In this document: piece after piece, positions 36,004 to 44,896 of the stretch
Numbering within the stretch: position 1 is the first letter of the stretch
How the letters are laid out: the number at the start of each line of letters is the position of its first letter
Assembly: GCA_022321325.1 (NCBI GenBank)
Contig: JAKOEO010000021.1
Coordinates: forward strand, 1 to 49,388
Direction of reading: 5' to 3'
Source: Candidatus Magnetominusculus sp. LBB02
GTDB taxonomy: Bacteria > Nitrospirota > Thermodesulfovibrionia > Thermodesulfovibrionales > Magnetobacteriaceae
Length of the DNA stretch: 49,388 nucleotides
Notes under the pieces: generated by a model
Seen by the model: the letters and a program-made list of their open reading frames with translations, nothing else
Told to the model about the DNA's origin: nothing
Databases searched by the model: none
Made by a program: the position numbers and the translations under genes

Positions 36004-37278
36004 ATGAGTATTAGTTATCCGGGTATTTCAAAGAAACTTGAAGCGTTAATGCCGCTCATCTCTGTTATTTTTCTTTTATTGGGCATGTCGGCGGCAAGGG
36101 CATCCCATACTCTAAGTACTTCCCTTGCTTCATGCCTTTCATGGCTTATAGATGTGTACAAGTATGCGTCGCCGCTTGTAATTTTTATCGTCCTCGCTTG
36201 TTCGCTTTCTCATATTTTCAAAGAGAGCAAGGGGAAGTTTGCAGTTCGGGCGATTTTCTTTTTCTTGAAGGCCAGGACTCTGGCTTGCATATGGGCCATA
36301 GTTTTCACTTGTTTCTGTCTGAGATTACCGTTTCTTCCGCGCACTTTTAAAGGTTCTTTCAGTGAGTTCAAAGACTCGGCCAATACGTTGATGATATCTT
36401 TGGCGCAGAATACTTTTTCATATGCGATACTATTGGCTGTTATAGTTTCTTTATTGTCAAACAAATATACTTCCATTTATAAAATTATGAACGCTCCTTT
36501 TACATTGATTGAGAAGTTTGGCAATATACTTTTCCCATTAATACCAGTTTTCATGTTCATGGTCGGAGTTTACATCTATTCCCTTCCAAGTGAGGTGAAT
36601 AAGTTAATGTCAGAAGAAGGTACAAATACCTTGATTTTCAGTGGCTTTAAGGTATTTGGCCTGTCGCTTTCAGTTGATAATCAATGGGGATTATTTGGCG
36701 TTTATATTGTTATTTCGATGCTGGTCGGGTTAGCCACTTTGCTATGGCATGTGGGATTTGTTTTTTTTGTAAGGATATTTGTAAAAGGGTTTTCCATCAG
36801 ACACTATTTTTCCAAATACTGGATACATATGTTCCCTTTTTTGTTTGCCACGGCCTCAGAGTCGCTGTCAATGCCTCTTAATCTTGTGTTAGTTAATAAA
36901 TATTTTCCGGAAATAAACAAGATGATAAAAGACTTTATCGTGTCTATTGGAAGTTATATCGGCATTAACGGAACTACGATATGTGTTTTTGTAATGGCTG
37001 CTTTCGTAGCAAAATTAGTCGGGGTCGAGCTTTCTTTTATGGAGCTTTTGATAAGCATCCCCATCGTGATTATTATAGGGCTTGGCGTGCCTGGAATTCC
37101 CGGTGAGCTGCTGCTTTTTGGCGCTCCCCTTGCAGCCTTTTACAACCTGCATGGTCCGGTCTCTATCGTATTCATAACAATATTTGTAGGATTACAGTTA
37201 GGGCTGCCGGATTCTTTTCGTACTGGAGTGAATTCTACAGACAATAGCCTTGTCTGTATCTATCTAGACTCGAAATAA
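36004..37278 (+). CDS. DAACS-family (glutamate/dicarboxylate-type) symporter
   Basis: 424 residues, about eight spans plus re-entrant loops. The second half carries degenerate DAACS landmarks: FATASESLSMP (serine-rich loop), GINGTTICVFVMAAFVA (NMDGT-like), GVPGIPGELL, and DSFRTGVNSTDNSLVC matching the substrate-binding D-x-RT-x-N region. The NMDGT motif reads GINGT, so ion or substrate selectivity may differ. It is 141 bp after the PilT-like gene on the same strand, so possibly but not certainly in the same transcript. Confidence 0.75.
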   Translation: MSISYPGISKKLEALMPLISVIFLLLGMSAARASHTLSTSLASCLSWLIDVYKYASPLVIFIVLACSLSHIFKESKGKFAVRAIFFFLKARTLACIWAIVFTCFCLRLPFLPRTFKGSFSEFKDSANTLMISLAQNTFSYAILLAVIVSLLSNKYTSIYKIMNAPFTLIEKFGNILFPLIPVFMFMVGVYIYSLPSEVNKLMSEEGTNTLIFSGFKVFGLSLSVDNQWGLFGVYIVISMLVGLATLLWHVGFVFFVRIFVKGFSIRHYFSKYWIHMFPFLFATASESLSMPLNLVLVNKYFPEINKMIKDFIVSIGSYIGINGTTICVFVMAAFVAKLVGVELSFMELLISIPIVIIIGLGVPGIPGELLLFGAPLAAFYNLHGPVSIVFITIFVGLQLGLPDSFRTGVNSTDNSLVCIYLDSK

Positions 37279-37316
37279 AAAAAGTCTGAATATCTCTTGC
37301 CATGTCTCGATGCCAA

Positions 37317-39290
37317 CTAAAGTTCCTGAATTTTCTTGCTATTGTATTGTAGTATCATCAATGTAATGTCGTCAAACTGCGGCTGTGTGCCAGAGAAATG
37401 CTTTACATCCTCGATTATCTGCAAGACAAGCTCACTTATTGGTTTGTCATGGTTTTCGGTAATCAGGCGGCCTAGTCTTTCCTCTGTGAATTCCTGCTCA
37501 AGGTCGTTGATGGCCTCGGTAACTCCATCGGTATACATGACTATAAAGTCGCCGTTTTGCATCGTGATAAGACCCTTGTCAAAGACAATGTCTTCCTCCA
37601 TGATTCCCACGACGATGCCGCCGCACTCCAATGGTATAAGCTCTGACGTATCTTTTCTATATAGCAGCGGAGGGTTATGCCCTCCACTGGCGAACACCAC
37701 ATCGCCGGTTTCTATATCCAGGATTCCGTAGAAGATTGTCACAAACATGCTGACGCTGTTGTCTTTTGCCAGCTTTGCGTTAACGTTAAAGAGGATTTCG
37801 TTGGGAGAAAGTCCGGCGGCAGTATGCGCCTTCAGCAAAGTCATAGTCATCGCCATAAACAATGACGCCGGCACACCCTTGCCGGAGACATCCGCTATGA
37901 GAAAACACAGATGAGTCTCATCAATGAAAAAGAAATCATAGAAATCCCCGCCTACCTCTTTTGCGGGCAGGATTGCGGCGAACAGGTCGAACTCCGTCCT
38001 TTCTGGAAAAGGCGGGAATAATTTCTGCAGAAAACTCATCTGAATATCATGGGCAATCTTTAGTTCGCTCTCTATTTGCTCCTTCGCCCGAGTGGTCTCG
38101 GTCAATTCTCTGATATATTCCCTGAGGGCGCTCTTCATGTAGATAAACGAGCTTGTAAGCTCTCCAATTTCGTCTTTAGTCTTGGGGTGAGACAATTTGC
38201 AATCGTCGAAACTACCCCTTGCGATGTCCTTTGTGGCGGCTGCGAGCCTTCTCAGCGGACGTGTTATTGAGGCCGAAATAGAGGCGATAAAAATACTTAG
38301 AAAAAGCATTCCGGCTGCTACCAGTGCGATTACTTTTTCGTGCAGCGTGATGATGTCAGAAAGCAGCTCATCATTTGGCACAATCAGGCCAAGCGTCCAG
38401 CCCTCGGATTTCAGCGGCATATAAAACAGCCAAAGTTTCTCTGATTTGCCGGTAGTGCCAAAGCCTTTGATTTGCTTAAAGCCTGTCTCTGATCTTATCA
38501 TGGCCTTGCCGATGGCGCGGAGATTCTTGTCCGACATGGTCTCTGCGATGCTGAATATGCTCTCGTTCATTATTAGTTCTTTATTTGGGTGAGTGAGGAT
38601 GGTGCCGTTTTTCGATATGAGAAAGGCGTACCCTGTCTTGAACATCTTCACTGAGGCAACCGTCTCATGGAGCCAGCTTAGGTCCACATCGGCTGACACC
38701 ACTCCGATGAACCTCCCTCCCGTTGTATTGTCACGAAACGGTACGCTATATGTTGACTCAATTATCTGTGCGTCAGGGTCAAAATATGGTTCGCTCCAAA
38801 CGGGCTGCCCTAATGCCATCGGAATGGCATACCAGTCCTGGTTAAAATAGTTGTCATTTTCACCGCCCAGCGCCCTATATTTCAAAGTATCTGCGCTTCT
38901 GAAATAATATGGGGCAAAATATTTCAGTTCTTTATCTATAGTGTGTGGCTCGAAGGAGATGGCCGCGCCATAGATCTCACGGTTATTTTCAATTACATTG
39001 CGCAGTCTCACATGTAGTTTTTCCTTAGTTTGAGGGACACTCTCCATGTAAAATGCGGTATGTTGATTAATGCGCTCAACGATATTCAGTACACCCTCAA
39101 TCTTGTTTACAGCTATCGCGGCAATGTGTTTAGCATTGTCTTCCGCGTTTTTTAAAATGATTTTCTTTGTCAGTTCGTAGTTATACTTGAAAATCAAGGC
39201 AAATATCAACATGCTGCCCGTAAGGAGCAAAGAGATGAGTTTAAAGGTTATGCCTCTATTTTTTAACACAGCCTTTATAAAATGAGTCAA
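37317..39290 (-). CDS. dCache-HAMP-SpoIIE/RsbU-type PP2C phosphatase
   Basis: 657 residues: TM1 about 18-35; extracytoplasmic dCache-like sensor about 50-320 (FNQDWYAIPM, PYFDPDA, GVVSADVDLSW); TM2 about 330-350; HAMP (ITRPLRRLAAATKDIARG); coiled linker; PP2C domain about 430-655 with GGDFYDFFFI, IADVSGKGVPAS, ASGGHNPPLL and MYTDGVTEA. It should dephosphorylate a STAS-type antagonist in response to an extracellular signal. The first codon in the track is TTG, overlapping the upstream gene by 35 bp, so the exact start is uncertain. The STAS gene at 26859 is a candidate target. Confidence 0.88.
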   Translation of the reverse strand: MTHFIKAVLKNRGITFKLISLLLTGSMLIFALIFKYNYELTKKIILKNAEDNAKHIAAIAVNKIEGVLNIVERINQHTAFYMESVPQTKEKLHVRLRNVIENNREIYGAAISFEPHTIDKELKYFAPYYFRSADTLKYRALGGENDNYFNQDWYAIPMALGQPVWSEPYFDPDAQIIESTYSVPFRDNTTGGRFIGVVSADVDLSWLHETVASVKMFKTGYAFLISKNGTILTHPNKELIMNESIFSIAETMSDKNLRAIGKAMIRSETGFKQIKGFGTTGKSEKLWLFYMPLKSEGWTLGLIVPNDELLSDIITLHEKVIALVAAGMLFLSIFIASISASITRPLRRLAAATKDIARGSFDDCKLSHPKTKDEIGELTSSFIYMKSALREYIRELTETTRAKEQIESELKIAHDIQMSFLQKLFPPFPERTEFDLFAAILPAKEVGGDFYDFFFIDETHLCFLIADVSGKGVPASLFMAMTMTLLKAHTAAGLSPNEILFNVNAKLAKDNSVSMFVTIFYGILDIETGDVVFASGGHNPPLLYRKDTSELIPLECGGIVVGIMEEDIVFDKGLITMQNGDFIVMYTDGVTEAINDLEQEFTEERLGRLITENHDKPISELVLQIIEDVKHFSGTQPQFDDITLMILQYNSKKIQEL

Positions 39291-40233
39291 ATTGCGGGAT
39301 TGTTTCTGTCAGGCCGCCCACCTTGAGCATAGCCGCCGTGCGTTGATAGTCAGCCTGAGTCAGTATGCCGATTTTAGCGGTATTGTTATCAGGGATAATC
39401 AAGTCTCTAATCTTAGAGAGCATCCATTTTTGATGCGCCTTGTTAGATGGGATGTGAGCCATTTTCATATATTTCATTACAATCTCAACGGCCTCATCTG
39501 GATGGGCAAAGGCATAGAGCCATCCCTCAATAGATGCCTGCACGAAGGCGCAGCATAACGCAGAGTCAGCCGCTAACTTATCCTCAGAGACATACAAACC
39601 GTCTTCGGGGAAGTCCAAGCCATGTTCATAGAAGGAAAACACCGCAAGCTCCTCGGGGTCAAGCCCTGAGTTTACTATCGTATGATATTCGTTATAGAGC
39701 ATGGCAGATACGGCGTCAACCGCACCGCTCATGAAGAGGTTTACTGTCTCGGACTGATTGACAAGTTGTACTTTCAGGTCATATTTGTTTAAAAAGGCCA
39801 TTCCCTGAATAGAATAGTCCCCGGCCCACAGGCTCACCTTTTTGCCGTTTAATGCCTGAGGCTCGCCAATGCCGCTATTTTTTCTGGTAATCAGCATCTG
39901 CGATGTGCGCCTTAGGATTTGAGCGATGTTGACCAGTTTTTTGCCATTTGCCCGTGCCTGTATAGCGCTTAAAAGCCACATTGAGGCAAAATCAGCAGTC
40001 CCGTTATCATGCAGCGCGGCTGCTGGGTTTTCCGGGCCGCCTGTAATAATCTTTAAGTCAATGCCACGCTTTTTATATATCCCCTTGTCAAGCGCCACAT
40101 AATAACCGGCGAACTGCGCCTGCGGCAGCCACTGCGGGACAAAGGACGCCTGTTTTAGCCCAGTTTCGCCATAAACCAAAGCGGCAGAGGCTAATACAAC
40201 CAGCGCCGTTATCATTATAAACCATCGCCTCAT
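39256..40233 (-). CDS. THI5/NMT1-like periplasmic binding protein
   Basis: 325 residues with a signal peptide (residues 1-22, ending VYG). The mature part has the NMT1/SsuA-type start FVPQWLPQAQFAGYYVALDKG and a two-lobed binding-protein pattern. Such proteins feed ABC transporters for pyrimidine precursors or sulfonates, but no permease or ATPase is adjacent. Instead the gene overlaps the dCache phosphatase by 35 bp, which suggests the binding protein delivers its ligand signal to that membrane sensor. Confidence 0.85.
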   Translation of the reverse strand: MRRWFIMITALVVLASAALVYGETGLKQASFVPQWLPQAQFAGYYVALDKGIYKKRGIDLKIITGGPENPAAALHDNGTADFASMWLLSAIQARANGKKLVNIAQILRRTSQMLITRKNSGIGEPQALNGKKVSLWAGDYSIQGMAFLNKYDLKVQLVNQSETVNLFMSGAVDAVSAMLYNEYHTIVNSGLDPEELAVFSFYEHGLDFPEDGLYVSEDKLAADSALCCAFVQASIEGWLYAFAHPDEAVEIVMKYMKMAHIPSNKAHQKWMLSKIRDLIIPDNNTAKIGILTQADYQRTAAMLKVGGLTETIPQFDSFYKGCVKK

Positions 40234-40282
40234 CAGGGATTAATGTACTGCCTTTTCACAAATTTTCCCCATACTGTGGCGT

Positions 40283-40515
40283 CTAATGGGCAGATGTTTG
40301 GTGAAGGGTGTCATGATGTTCATTAACATAGCGGCGTACTTGCTTTGGAGTGAATTTTCCCCCTGTAACTCTACAGCTTTTATTTCAGCGCGGAGTCCTG
40401 ATATTTTAGCATGATTGACCGCATAGCGAACGGCATGCTTTGCCGTAGGAAAGAGTCTGGCATCAAGCTCGGCCTCTACCCACTGGGCTGCATCAGGCGT
40501 TAATTCAACTTTCAC
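40283..40515 (-). pseudogene. ParD-like antitoxin, frameshifted copy
   Basis: The N-terminal 50 residues are nearly identical to the intact ParD-like protein at 41196-41429 (VELTPDAAQWVEAELDA). After ENS the track reads a nonsense tail to 40240, but the next frame gives GGKFTPKQVRRYVNEHH ending at a TAG at 40283-40285, the expected antitoxin C-terminus. So a single-base change has broken it. GTG start with a GGAGGG site. A short toxin remnant may follow at 40240-40280. Confidence 0.7.
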
Positions 40516-40681
40516 AAGGAAACCCTCCGTTTGATTCTTTATTGTATGATATATGGCGGCGGCAAAGCAATATGTGTTCAGCTATAATCATTGCTGGTTT
40601 GTGTCATGGACACCCCACTTTTTATCACAGCGGTTGAAGAGAGAGGGGAATCAGCTTTGCGTAAGTCATTGATTTATATGG

Positions 40682-40724
40682 TGGAGCTGAACGGGATCGA
40701 ACCGTCGACCTCTTGAATGCCATT
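40682..40724 (-). repeat. tRNA-Ala(GGC) 3' fragment, probable att site
   Basis: Read on the minus strand this is the 3' half of a tRNA-Ala: anticodon region ATGGCAT, stem TCAAG, AGGTC, T-arm GACGGTTCGATCCCGTT and acceptor AGCTCCA. The 5' half is absent and similarity stops just 5' of the anticodon, exactly as in the tRNA-Arg att copy at 15048. By analogy it marks the left end of an element running rightwards, whose intact tRNA-Ala should lie beyond 49388. The surrounding 40516-40866 has no other gene. Confidence 0.7.
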
Positions 40725-40866
40725 TACTACCTGAGGCTCTGACAAGAGCTTGGAAATACCCGATAAGTACTTGTTTATTAAAGTAAAACAGCACTTTTGA
40801 TTTATTAGGATTTCGTTGTTTATAGTCAGTTATATCACATATTTATCACAGTGCTCAACATGTACT

Positions 40867-41195
40867 TTAGCTGTCCCCATACTGAATGAAATAAGCATCT
40901 AAATCACGCGCACAATGTACGATATGAATAATATACAAGTGGCTGCGTGGCCCGTCTTGGTCGGCATAACGCAGAAAGATTACATAGCTGCCAAAAGTGA
41001 TGCTGCGGTAATTATGCCCGATCTCTGGGCGCGCACGACCTATCAGACTGGGTAGTTTTGCAATTTGTTCGAATAATTCATCAACTTATCAACGAATCTT
41101 TTGGAAACAACACGGCTGGCACTCTCGCGCTCAATATAAGTGGCAATCTCGGCTAGGTTGCGGCGGGCTGCTGCCAGATAAACAAGGCACGGCAT
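40867..41195 (-). pseudogene. ParE/RelE-type toxin, frameshifted
   Basis: Not in the track. The ATG follows directly on the stop of the ParD-like gene (TAAATG). It reads MPCLVYLAAARRNLAEIATYIE to VDKL, then a one-base deletion shifts frame and the remainder reads DELFEQIAKLPSLIGRARPEIGHNYRS to the stop at 40867. The joined protein has the ParE beta-core pattern (YVIFLRYAD, IHIVHCARD). As it stands the toxin should be inactive, leaving an orphan antitoxin. Confidence 0.72.
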
Positions 41196-41429
41196 TTAGT
41201 GACCGGACTGGCTGACAACATGGTCAAGATGATCGAATACAAAGCTGCGCACCTCGTCCGATGTAAAACTGCCACCCTCCGCCTCGGCGGCTTCTATTTC
41301 AGCGCGGAGTCTTGATATTTTAGCATGATTAACCGCATAGCGAACGGCATCTTCTGCTGTAGGAAAGCGCCCGGCATCAAGCTCGGCCTCTACCCACTGG
41401 GCGGCATCAGGTGTTAATTCAACTTTCAT
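41196..41429 (-). CDS. ParD/CopG-like antitoxin
   Basis: 77 residues from ATG 41429 behind AAAGGAGG; the track start at 41495 is too early. Ribbon-helix-helix N-terminus KVELTPDAAQWVEAELDAGRFPTAEDAVRYAVN, then a toxin-binding helix. It would repress its own promoter and neutralise the ParE-type toxin encoded immediately downstream, which is now frameshifted. Confidence 0.8.
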   Translation of the reverse strand: MKVELTPDAAQWVEAELDAGRFPTAEDAVRYAVNHAKISRLRAEIEAAEAEGGSFTSDEVRSFVFDHLDHVVSQSGH

Positions 41430-41522
41430 GAAGACACCTCCTTTGAATACAACCCTAATGTACAATAAATTGTGGAAGTAATGCAATACGTACATACGTG
41501 GGTAGAATGGATGCCCCCAATT

Positions 41523-42776
41523 CTATCTGCCGCCTATAAGCCATTTCCATAATGGCATGTAAATAATATCAACTCGTTCATGAGATTCTTTATTCTCATA
41601 ATCCCATGTGATGACAAGCAGGTTATCGCATGAGGTTTCACGTGCCGCTTTCGTAAGAGCAGACAACTCTCTTTTTTTAGTCGTGAGTTTCTCTAAGTCG
41701 TAGCAAACCTGGATTAGCTGGATTATGCTTAGACCTTCTTTGATGGCAAAATCAACCTCCTTGCCATCATTTGTCTTATAAGAATAATACTCCTTTCCTC
41801 TTCTTAGCAGCTCTATGGCTACTGCATTTTCTATCAATCTCCCTGTGTCAGGCGCTGTTTTAAACTTTACTGCATTGATTAGACCAGTATCATAGGTGTA
41901 GATTTTTTTGGGGCTTCTCATCTGTTCTTTAACTTTAGTGGAAAACCGTTCTATGTAAAATATTAGAAAGGCCTCAGTGAGATACTCTGTGTAGTTTTCG
42001 ACAGTATGTACGCTTTTAAAATCAAGGGCATTTTTCAGACTTGTGTACGAAAACTCATTTGAATGGTTCGTGACCAGATATAGGCCGAGGTCATATAGTT
42101 TTTTTGCGTACCGCACATTGTATCTCTTTACGATATCTTTAAATAAGATGCTTTCAAACAGAGTCGCTATGTAGGTTTTTGGGTCAATGTTTTTTAGCAG
42201 AACTTCGGGGTAACCACCTATTTCAAGGTATTCGATAAGAAGTTTGAGTACCGTTCCCTGACGCTCTTTAAGTCCAAGCATCTCATCTATTGAAAGACTT
42301 CTTGCGCTTAGAAATTCATTAAAAGAAAACGGTAATATCTGAAATTGTACGAAACGGCCAGTCAGGTGAGTAGAGAGTTCCCGGCTTAATAAGCGCGAAT
42401 TCGAACCGGTGACTATCAAATTGAAGCCCTTCCGATGAAGCCTGTTCAGAAAGAGTTCCCATTTATTAAGATTTTGTATCTCATCAAAAAAAATGGTCTT
42501 AGTCTCTCCATAAACTTGCCGGATGCCTTTAAGAAGGTCATCGTAATCGGATGCGCCAAGAAGCCGTTCGTCATCGAAGTTCAGGTAAGCAAAATCCAAT
42601 CCATCGAGTATTTGAATGCCAAACACAGACTTACCAGCCCTTCGCGGGCCAATAATGACTTTGATGAGGTCGTTTTTCATATTTTGCCGGGCATCGTGAA
42701 TTCCTTCCCTTTGGACATACGTTGCCCTAATGAATTCGTCCCGTTCTGCCTTATGGCCTAGCATAATGTCTCTCAT
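41523..42776 (-). CDS. AAA_14/DUF4143 ATPase
   Basis: About 417 residues from ATG 42776, which has GGAG six bases upstream; the track start at 42812 lacks a site. Walker A IIGPRRAGKS, Walker B KTIFFDEIQN, sensor ITGSNSRLL and the DUF4143 C-terminal nuclease-like region (GKEVDFAIKEG) are present. This family is frequent in genomic islands and archaeal and bacterial accessory regions with unknown function. A good -10 box is not evident. Confidence 0.85.
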   Translation of the reverse strand: MRDIMLGHKAERDEFIRATYVQREGIHDARQNMKNDLIKVIIGPRRAGKSVFGIQILDGLDFAYLNFDDERLLGASDYDDLLKGIRQVYGETKTIFFDEIQNLNKWELFLNRLHRKGFNLIVTGSNSRLLSRELSTHLTGRFVQFQILPFSFNEFLSARSLSIDEMLGLKERQGTVLKLLIEYLEIGGYPEVLLKNIDPKTYIATLFESILFKDIVKRYNVRYAKKLYDLGLYLVTNHSNEFSYTSLKNALDFKSVHTVENYTEYLTEAFLIFYIERFSTKVKEQMRSPKKIYTYDTGLINAVKFKTAPDTGRLIENAVAIELLRRGKEYYSYKTNDGKEVDFAIKEGLSIIQLIQVCYDLEKLTTKKRELSALTKAARETSCDNLLVITWDYENKESHERVDIIYMPLWKWLIGGR

Positions 42777-43054
42777 GTTGACTCCAATGGTACCAACTAC
42801 ATAATACTCCATTATATTGTGCAGTATACTTAATTATATGCATATATAAAAGATTTTGCAAGTTTCTATGTCGAATGAAATTGAGGAGGGCAACACCCTG
42901 TGTGAAACTTTGATTGACGAAAAATACCAATGTACTATAATTGTAATATACACACAGTACATAGAAATGCTCAGATACTACTTGGCAACCCTTACCCGCA
43001 CCGTTAAAGGGCAAGGCTTTAATCAAGCTATAACTATGAAAGGATGTGAAAACA

Positions 43055-43243
43055 ATGCTATACAAACAAATACCTGTCCTATGGAAAGACGAAGACGATA
43101 AAAAGAACCCTTATTACACGGGCGACCTTGATTTAGGTGTGTTTGGCCGAGTTAGGATTGCCGTATATATTATAGATAATAAAAAAGCCCAGCACGATTC
43201 GGACGCCACCGTCCACGTAGAATTACGAGAATACGAAAGTTAA
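43055..43243 (+). CDS. Small hypothetical protein of the island
   Basis: 62 residues from ATG 43055, with AAGGATGTG upstream; the track uses GTG 43046. MLYKQIPVLWKDED followed by a beta-rich pattern (GVFGRVRIAVYIID, ATVHVELREYE) resembles small phage or plasmid proteins that accompany single-strand DNA or recombination genes. I do not recognise the family. Confidence 0.5.
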   Translation: MLYKQIPVLWKDEDDKKNPYYTGDLDLGVFGRVRIAVYIIDNKKAQHDSDATVHVELREYES

Positions 43244-43247
43244 GGCA

Positions 43248-43454
43248 CTACCTGTCCTTTATGGCTCTTGTTTTGTAATGATTGATAATCTTATCCAAGA
43301 ACCCGGCCATAGTCCTACAGTCATTGTTTTCCTTCAGCCGTAAAAGATTTTTTTCATCAATTCTTATTCTCTTTTTAAATCTGGTCTTTTTAATAAATGC
43401 CCTTAAAGGCTTCTGCTTTGCTCCTTCCTGCCCGAATCCAAAATAAAGAAATCC
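43248..43454 (-). pseudogene. Ribbon-helix-helix-like small protein, no clear start
   Basis: Not in the track. An open frame of 68 codons ends at TAG 43248-43250. Its C-terminal half KRIRIDEKNLLRLKENNDCRTMAGFLDKIIN looks like a CopG/ribbon-helix-helix regulator. There is no ATG or GTG at the beginning, so it is probably a truncated or frameshifted gene. The minus-strand track ORF 43390-43626 overlaps it in another frame and may be its broken 5' part. The rest of 43455-43680 shows nothing recognisable. Confidence 0.4.
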
Positions 43455-43680
43455 TTAAAGGAAAAAAGTATGATTTGGTATAGGATATCGCTTCTTCGCC
43501 CTCAGAATAAAACATAGATTTCATTTTGGCGGCGAAAAAACCTTCACTCATTTGGTTAGGCAAACCGGCTCCGACAGGGGGTAAATAGTTTCTTACTGGT
43601 TTAACACATATGTCATTTTTACGCAAACCTCGTTACCGCAGGACTGGTATAACTGCTTTCAGGCTGCAAGAGAGAGAGAT

Positions 43681-44284
43681 GTGGAAATCATAAAACTTAT
43701 CTATAAGCACCGATTTCTGTCCTCAGAGCATATTACGGCTTTGATACAGGGCAGCCATCAGAGAATCTTAAGGCGGCTGCAACTATTGTTTCACGGTGGA
43801 TACTTGGATAGACCGATAGAGCAGATTAGGGGATACCGGCAGTTTGGGGCGATGGTTTACGGGTTAGGAAATAAAGGAGCTGACCTTCTTACAAAGCAGT
43901 TTGGCGTTTGGCCTTTATTTTCCTAAGTCTTTGCTAAGAAAGAGGTTGTTTTTCTTTTTAGAGGCAGACAGGGGTACTATGCCGATAAGGAGAAAGAATT
44001 ATTTTACCAGCTCATATTATAAAAAAATACTTGGCTACTGGCAGTCATGGCAACGGGGTGTCTTCAATGCCTTTGGCAATATCCGTGTACTTACCGTAAC
44101 TACGTCAAATAAGAGAATAAACAGCATGATAGGGGCATGTAAGGACGTTGACGCAAGAAAGAAAGGCTCCAGGATGTTCTTGTTTGCCAGAGCAACTGAC
44201 TTTGATATAAAAAATACTGTGAGGACTTTAGAGCGTATATGGTACAATGCAAGGGATAATGACATGGTAAGCCTGATAGATTAG
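43681..44284 (+). pseudogene. Replication-relaxation family protein, frameshifted
   Basis: Two track ORFs join across frames. The first (43681-43926, with sense continuing upstream as LPQDWYNCFQAARERD) gives the winged-helix start EIIKLIYKHRFLSSEHITAL, LRRLQLLFHGGYLDRP. The second (43901-44284) gives FFLEADRGTMPIRR, SYYKKILGYW and RVLTVTTSNKR, the C-terminal half of PF13814-type proteins. Material between is shortened as well as shifted. Such proteins belong to plasmid and ICE replication or transfer modules. Confidence 0.65.
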
Positions 44285-44288
44285 TTCA

Positions 44289-44474
44289 TATATCCACAGG
44301 GCAGTCCCGATTACAGCCTTCAGTTCGGATGGAAAGAAGGTCTGTAATTAGATTTTGACCGTTATTTTACGGTATCCGATCCAAAATCACCGCTCCATAA
44401 ACAAGCCGCTCTTATTATTTTATAAGAGAGCTTAAAGGTCGAGTTTAGGATTGGGAGACTGCCCTCTGGATATA
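44289..44474 (+). ncRNA. Candidate structured RNA or single-strand DNA element with pseudoknot
   Basis: Outer stem P1 pairs 44289-44306 with 44457-44474 (17 of 18 positions). Inside are P2 (44310-44321 with 44336-44348, 12 bp with one bulge), P3 (44351-44362 with 44369-44373 and 44382-44388, 12 bp, with an 8-nt 3' bulge), and P4 (44395-44402 with 44443-44449, then 44403-44406 with 44430-44433, then 44409-44415 with 44422-44428). The P2 loop TCGGAT (44325-44330) is perfectly complementary to ATCCGA (44374-44379) in the P3 bulge, a six-pair pseudoknot. Both P3 and P4 end in TATTTT loops. An intrinsic terminator follows at once. Nearly all pairs are Watson-Crick, so the active strand is not certain. 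The strand is given as plus only because of gene context. Confidence 0.5.
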
Positions 44475-44479
44475 AAAGA

Positions 44480-44505
44480 AAGGACACTGAAGCAGTGTCC
44501 TTTTT
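44480..44505. terminator. Strong intrinsic terminator
   Basis: AAGGACACTG pairs with CAGTGTCCTT around a 3-nt AAG loop, followed by TTTTTG. T-rich sequence also flanks the other side on the minus strand, so it can end both the structured element and the convergent CHC2 pseudogene (stop at 44511). Confidence 0.85.
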
Positions 44506-44510
44506 GTATT

Positions 44511-44896
44511 TTAAAGAGCGAAGATCAGGTGTAAGACCTTTTCTACATCACTGATTACTTTGACACAGCCTTGATAGGCAGACAGCTTGGCCTTTTTAGC
44601 GTAGCGTTCTATAAAGCGGCCTGTCGGGTATCGACATTTTCCATTTTGCTTACGAAATCGATGACGTTACCGCCACCGTTGCAGTTACCAAAACAGTTAA
44701 AGATGTTCTTGTCGGGATTAACCGAAAACTGTCGGGGATTAACCCCTTGATGAATAGGACAGCAGCCCACAAGGTTTTTGCCGGACTGGTTAAGTTTACT
44801 CATCAGGCCGTAATGGTCTAAGACCATTTCCATTGTAATAATGTCTTTGACGGCCTTGAAATCGACCCAATCATGCCCTTTTTTAGATTTAGGCAT
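44511..44896 (-). pseudogene. CHC2 zinc-finger (DnaG-type) protein, frameshifted
   Basis: The track ORF (44609-44896) begins MPKSKKGHDWVDFKAVKD behind AAGGAGG and carries the CHC2 zinc-finger set: CCPIH, then FNCFGNC, then GGNVIDFV. It stops after TRQAAL, but one frame over the sequence continues FIERYAKKAKLSAYQG to a stop at 44511, so a one-base deletion has cut the end. The product resembles the stand-alone zinc-finger modules of primases in mobile elements. With the replication-relaxation relic it suggests a former replication module. Confidence 0.72.

Noticed and set aside
27399-37278. Magnetosome (mam/mad) gene cluster
   Set aside because: Exchangers and membrane proteins hinted at it, but no MamK, MamE, MamQ, MamI or Mad-type proteins are recognisable.
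43390-43626. 78-residue minus-strand ORF as a separate gene
   Set aside because: No family, no ribosome site, and it overlaps a better ribbon-helix-helix-like frame; at most a broken part of that gene.
44289-44474. Integron attC or tmRNA
   Set aside because: No RYYYAAC/GTTRRRY core sites, and no alanyl-tRNA-like domain or tag reading frame.
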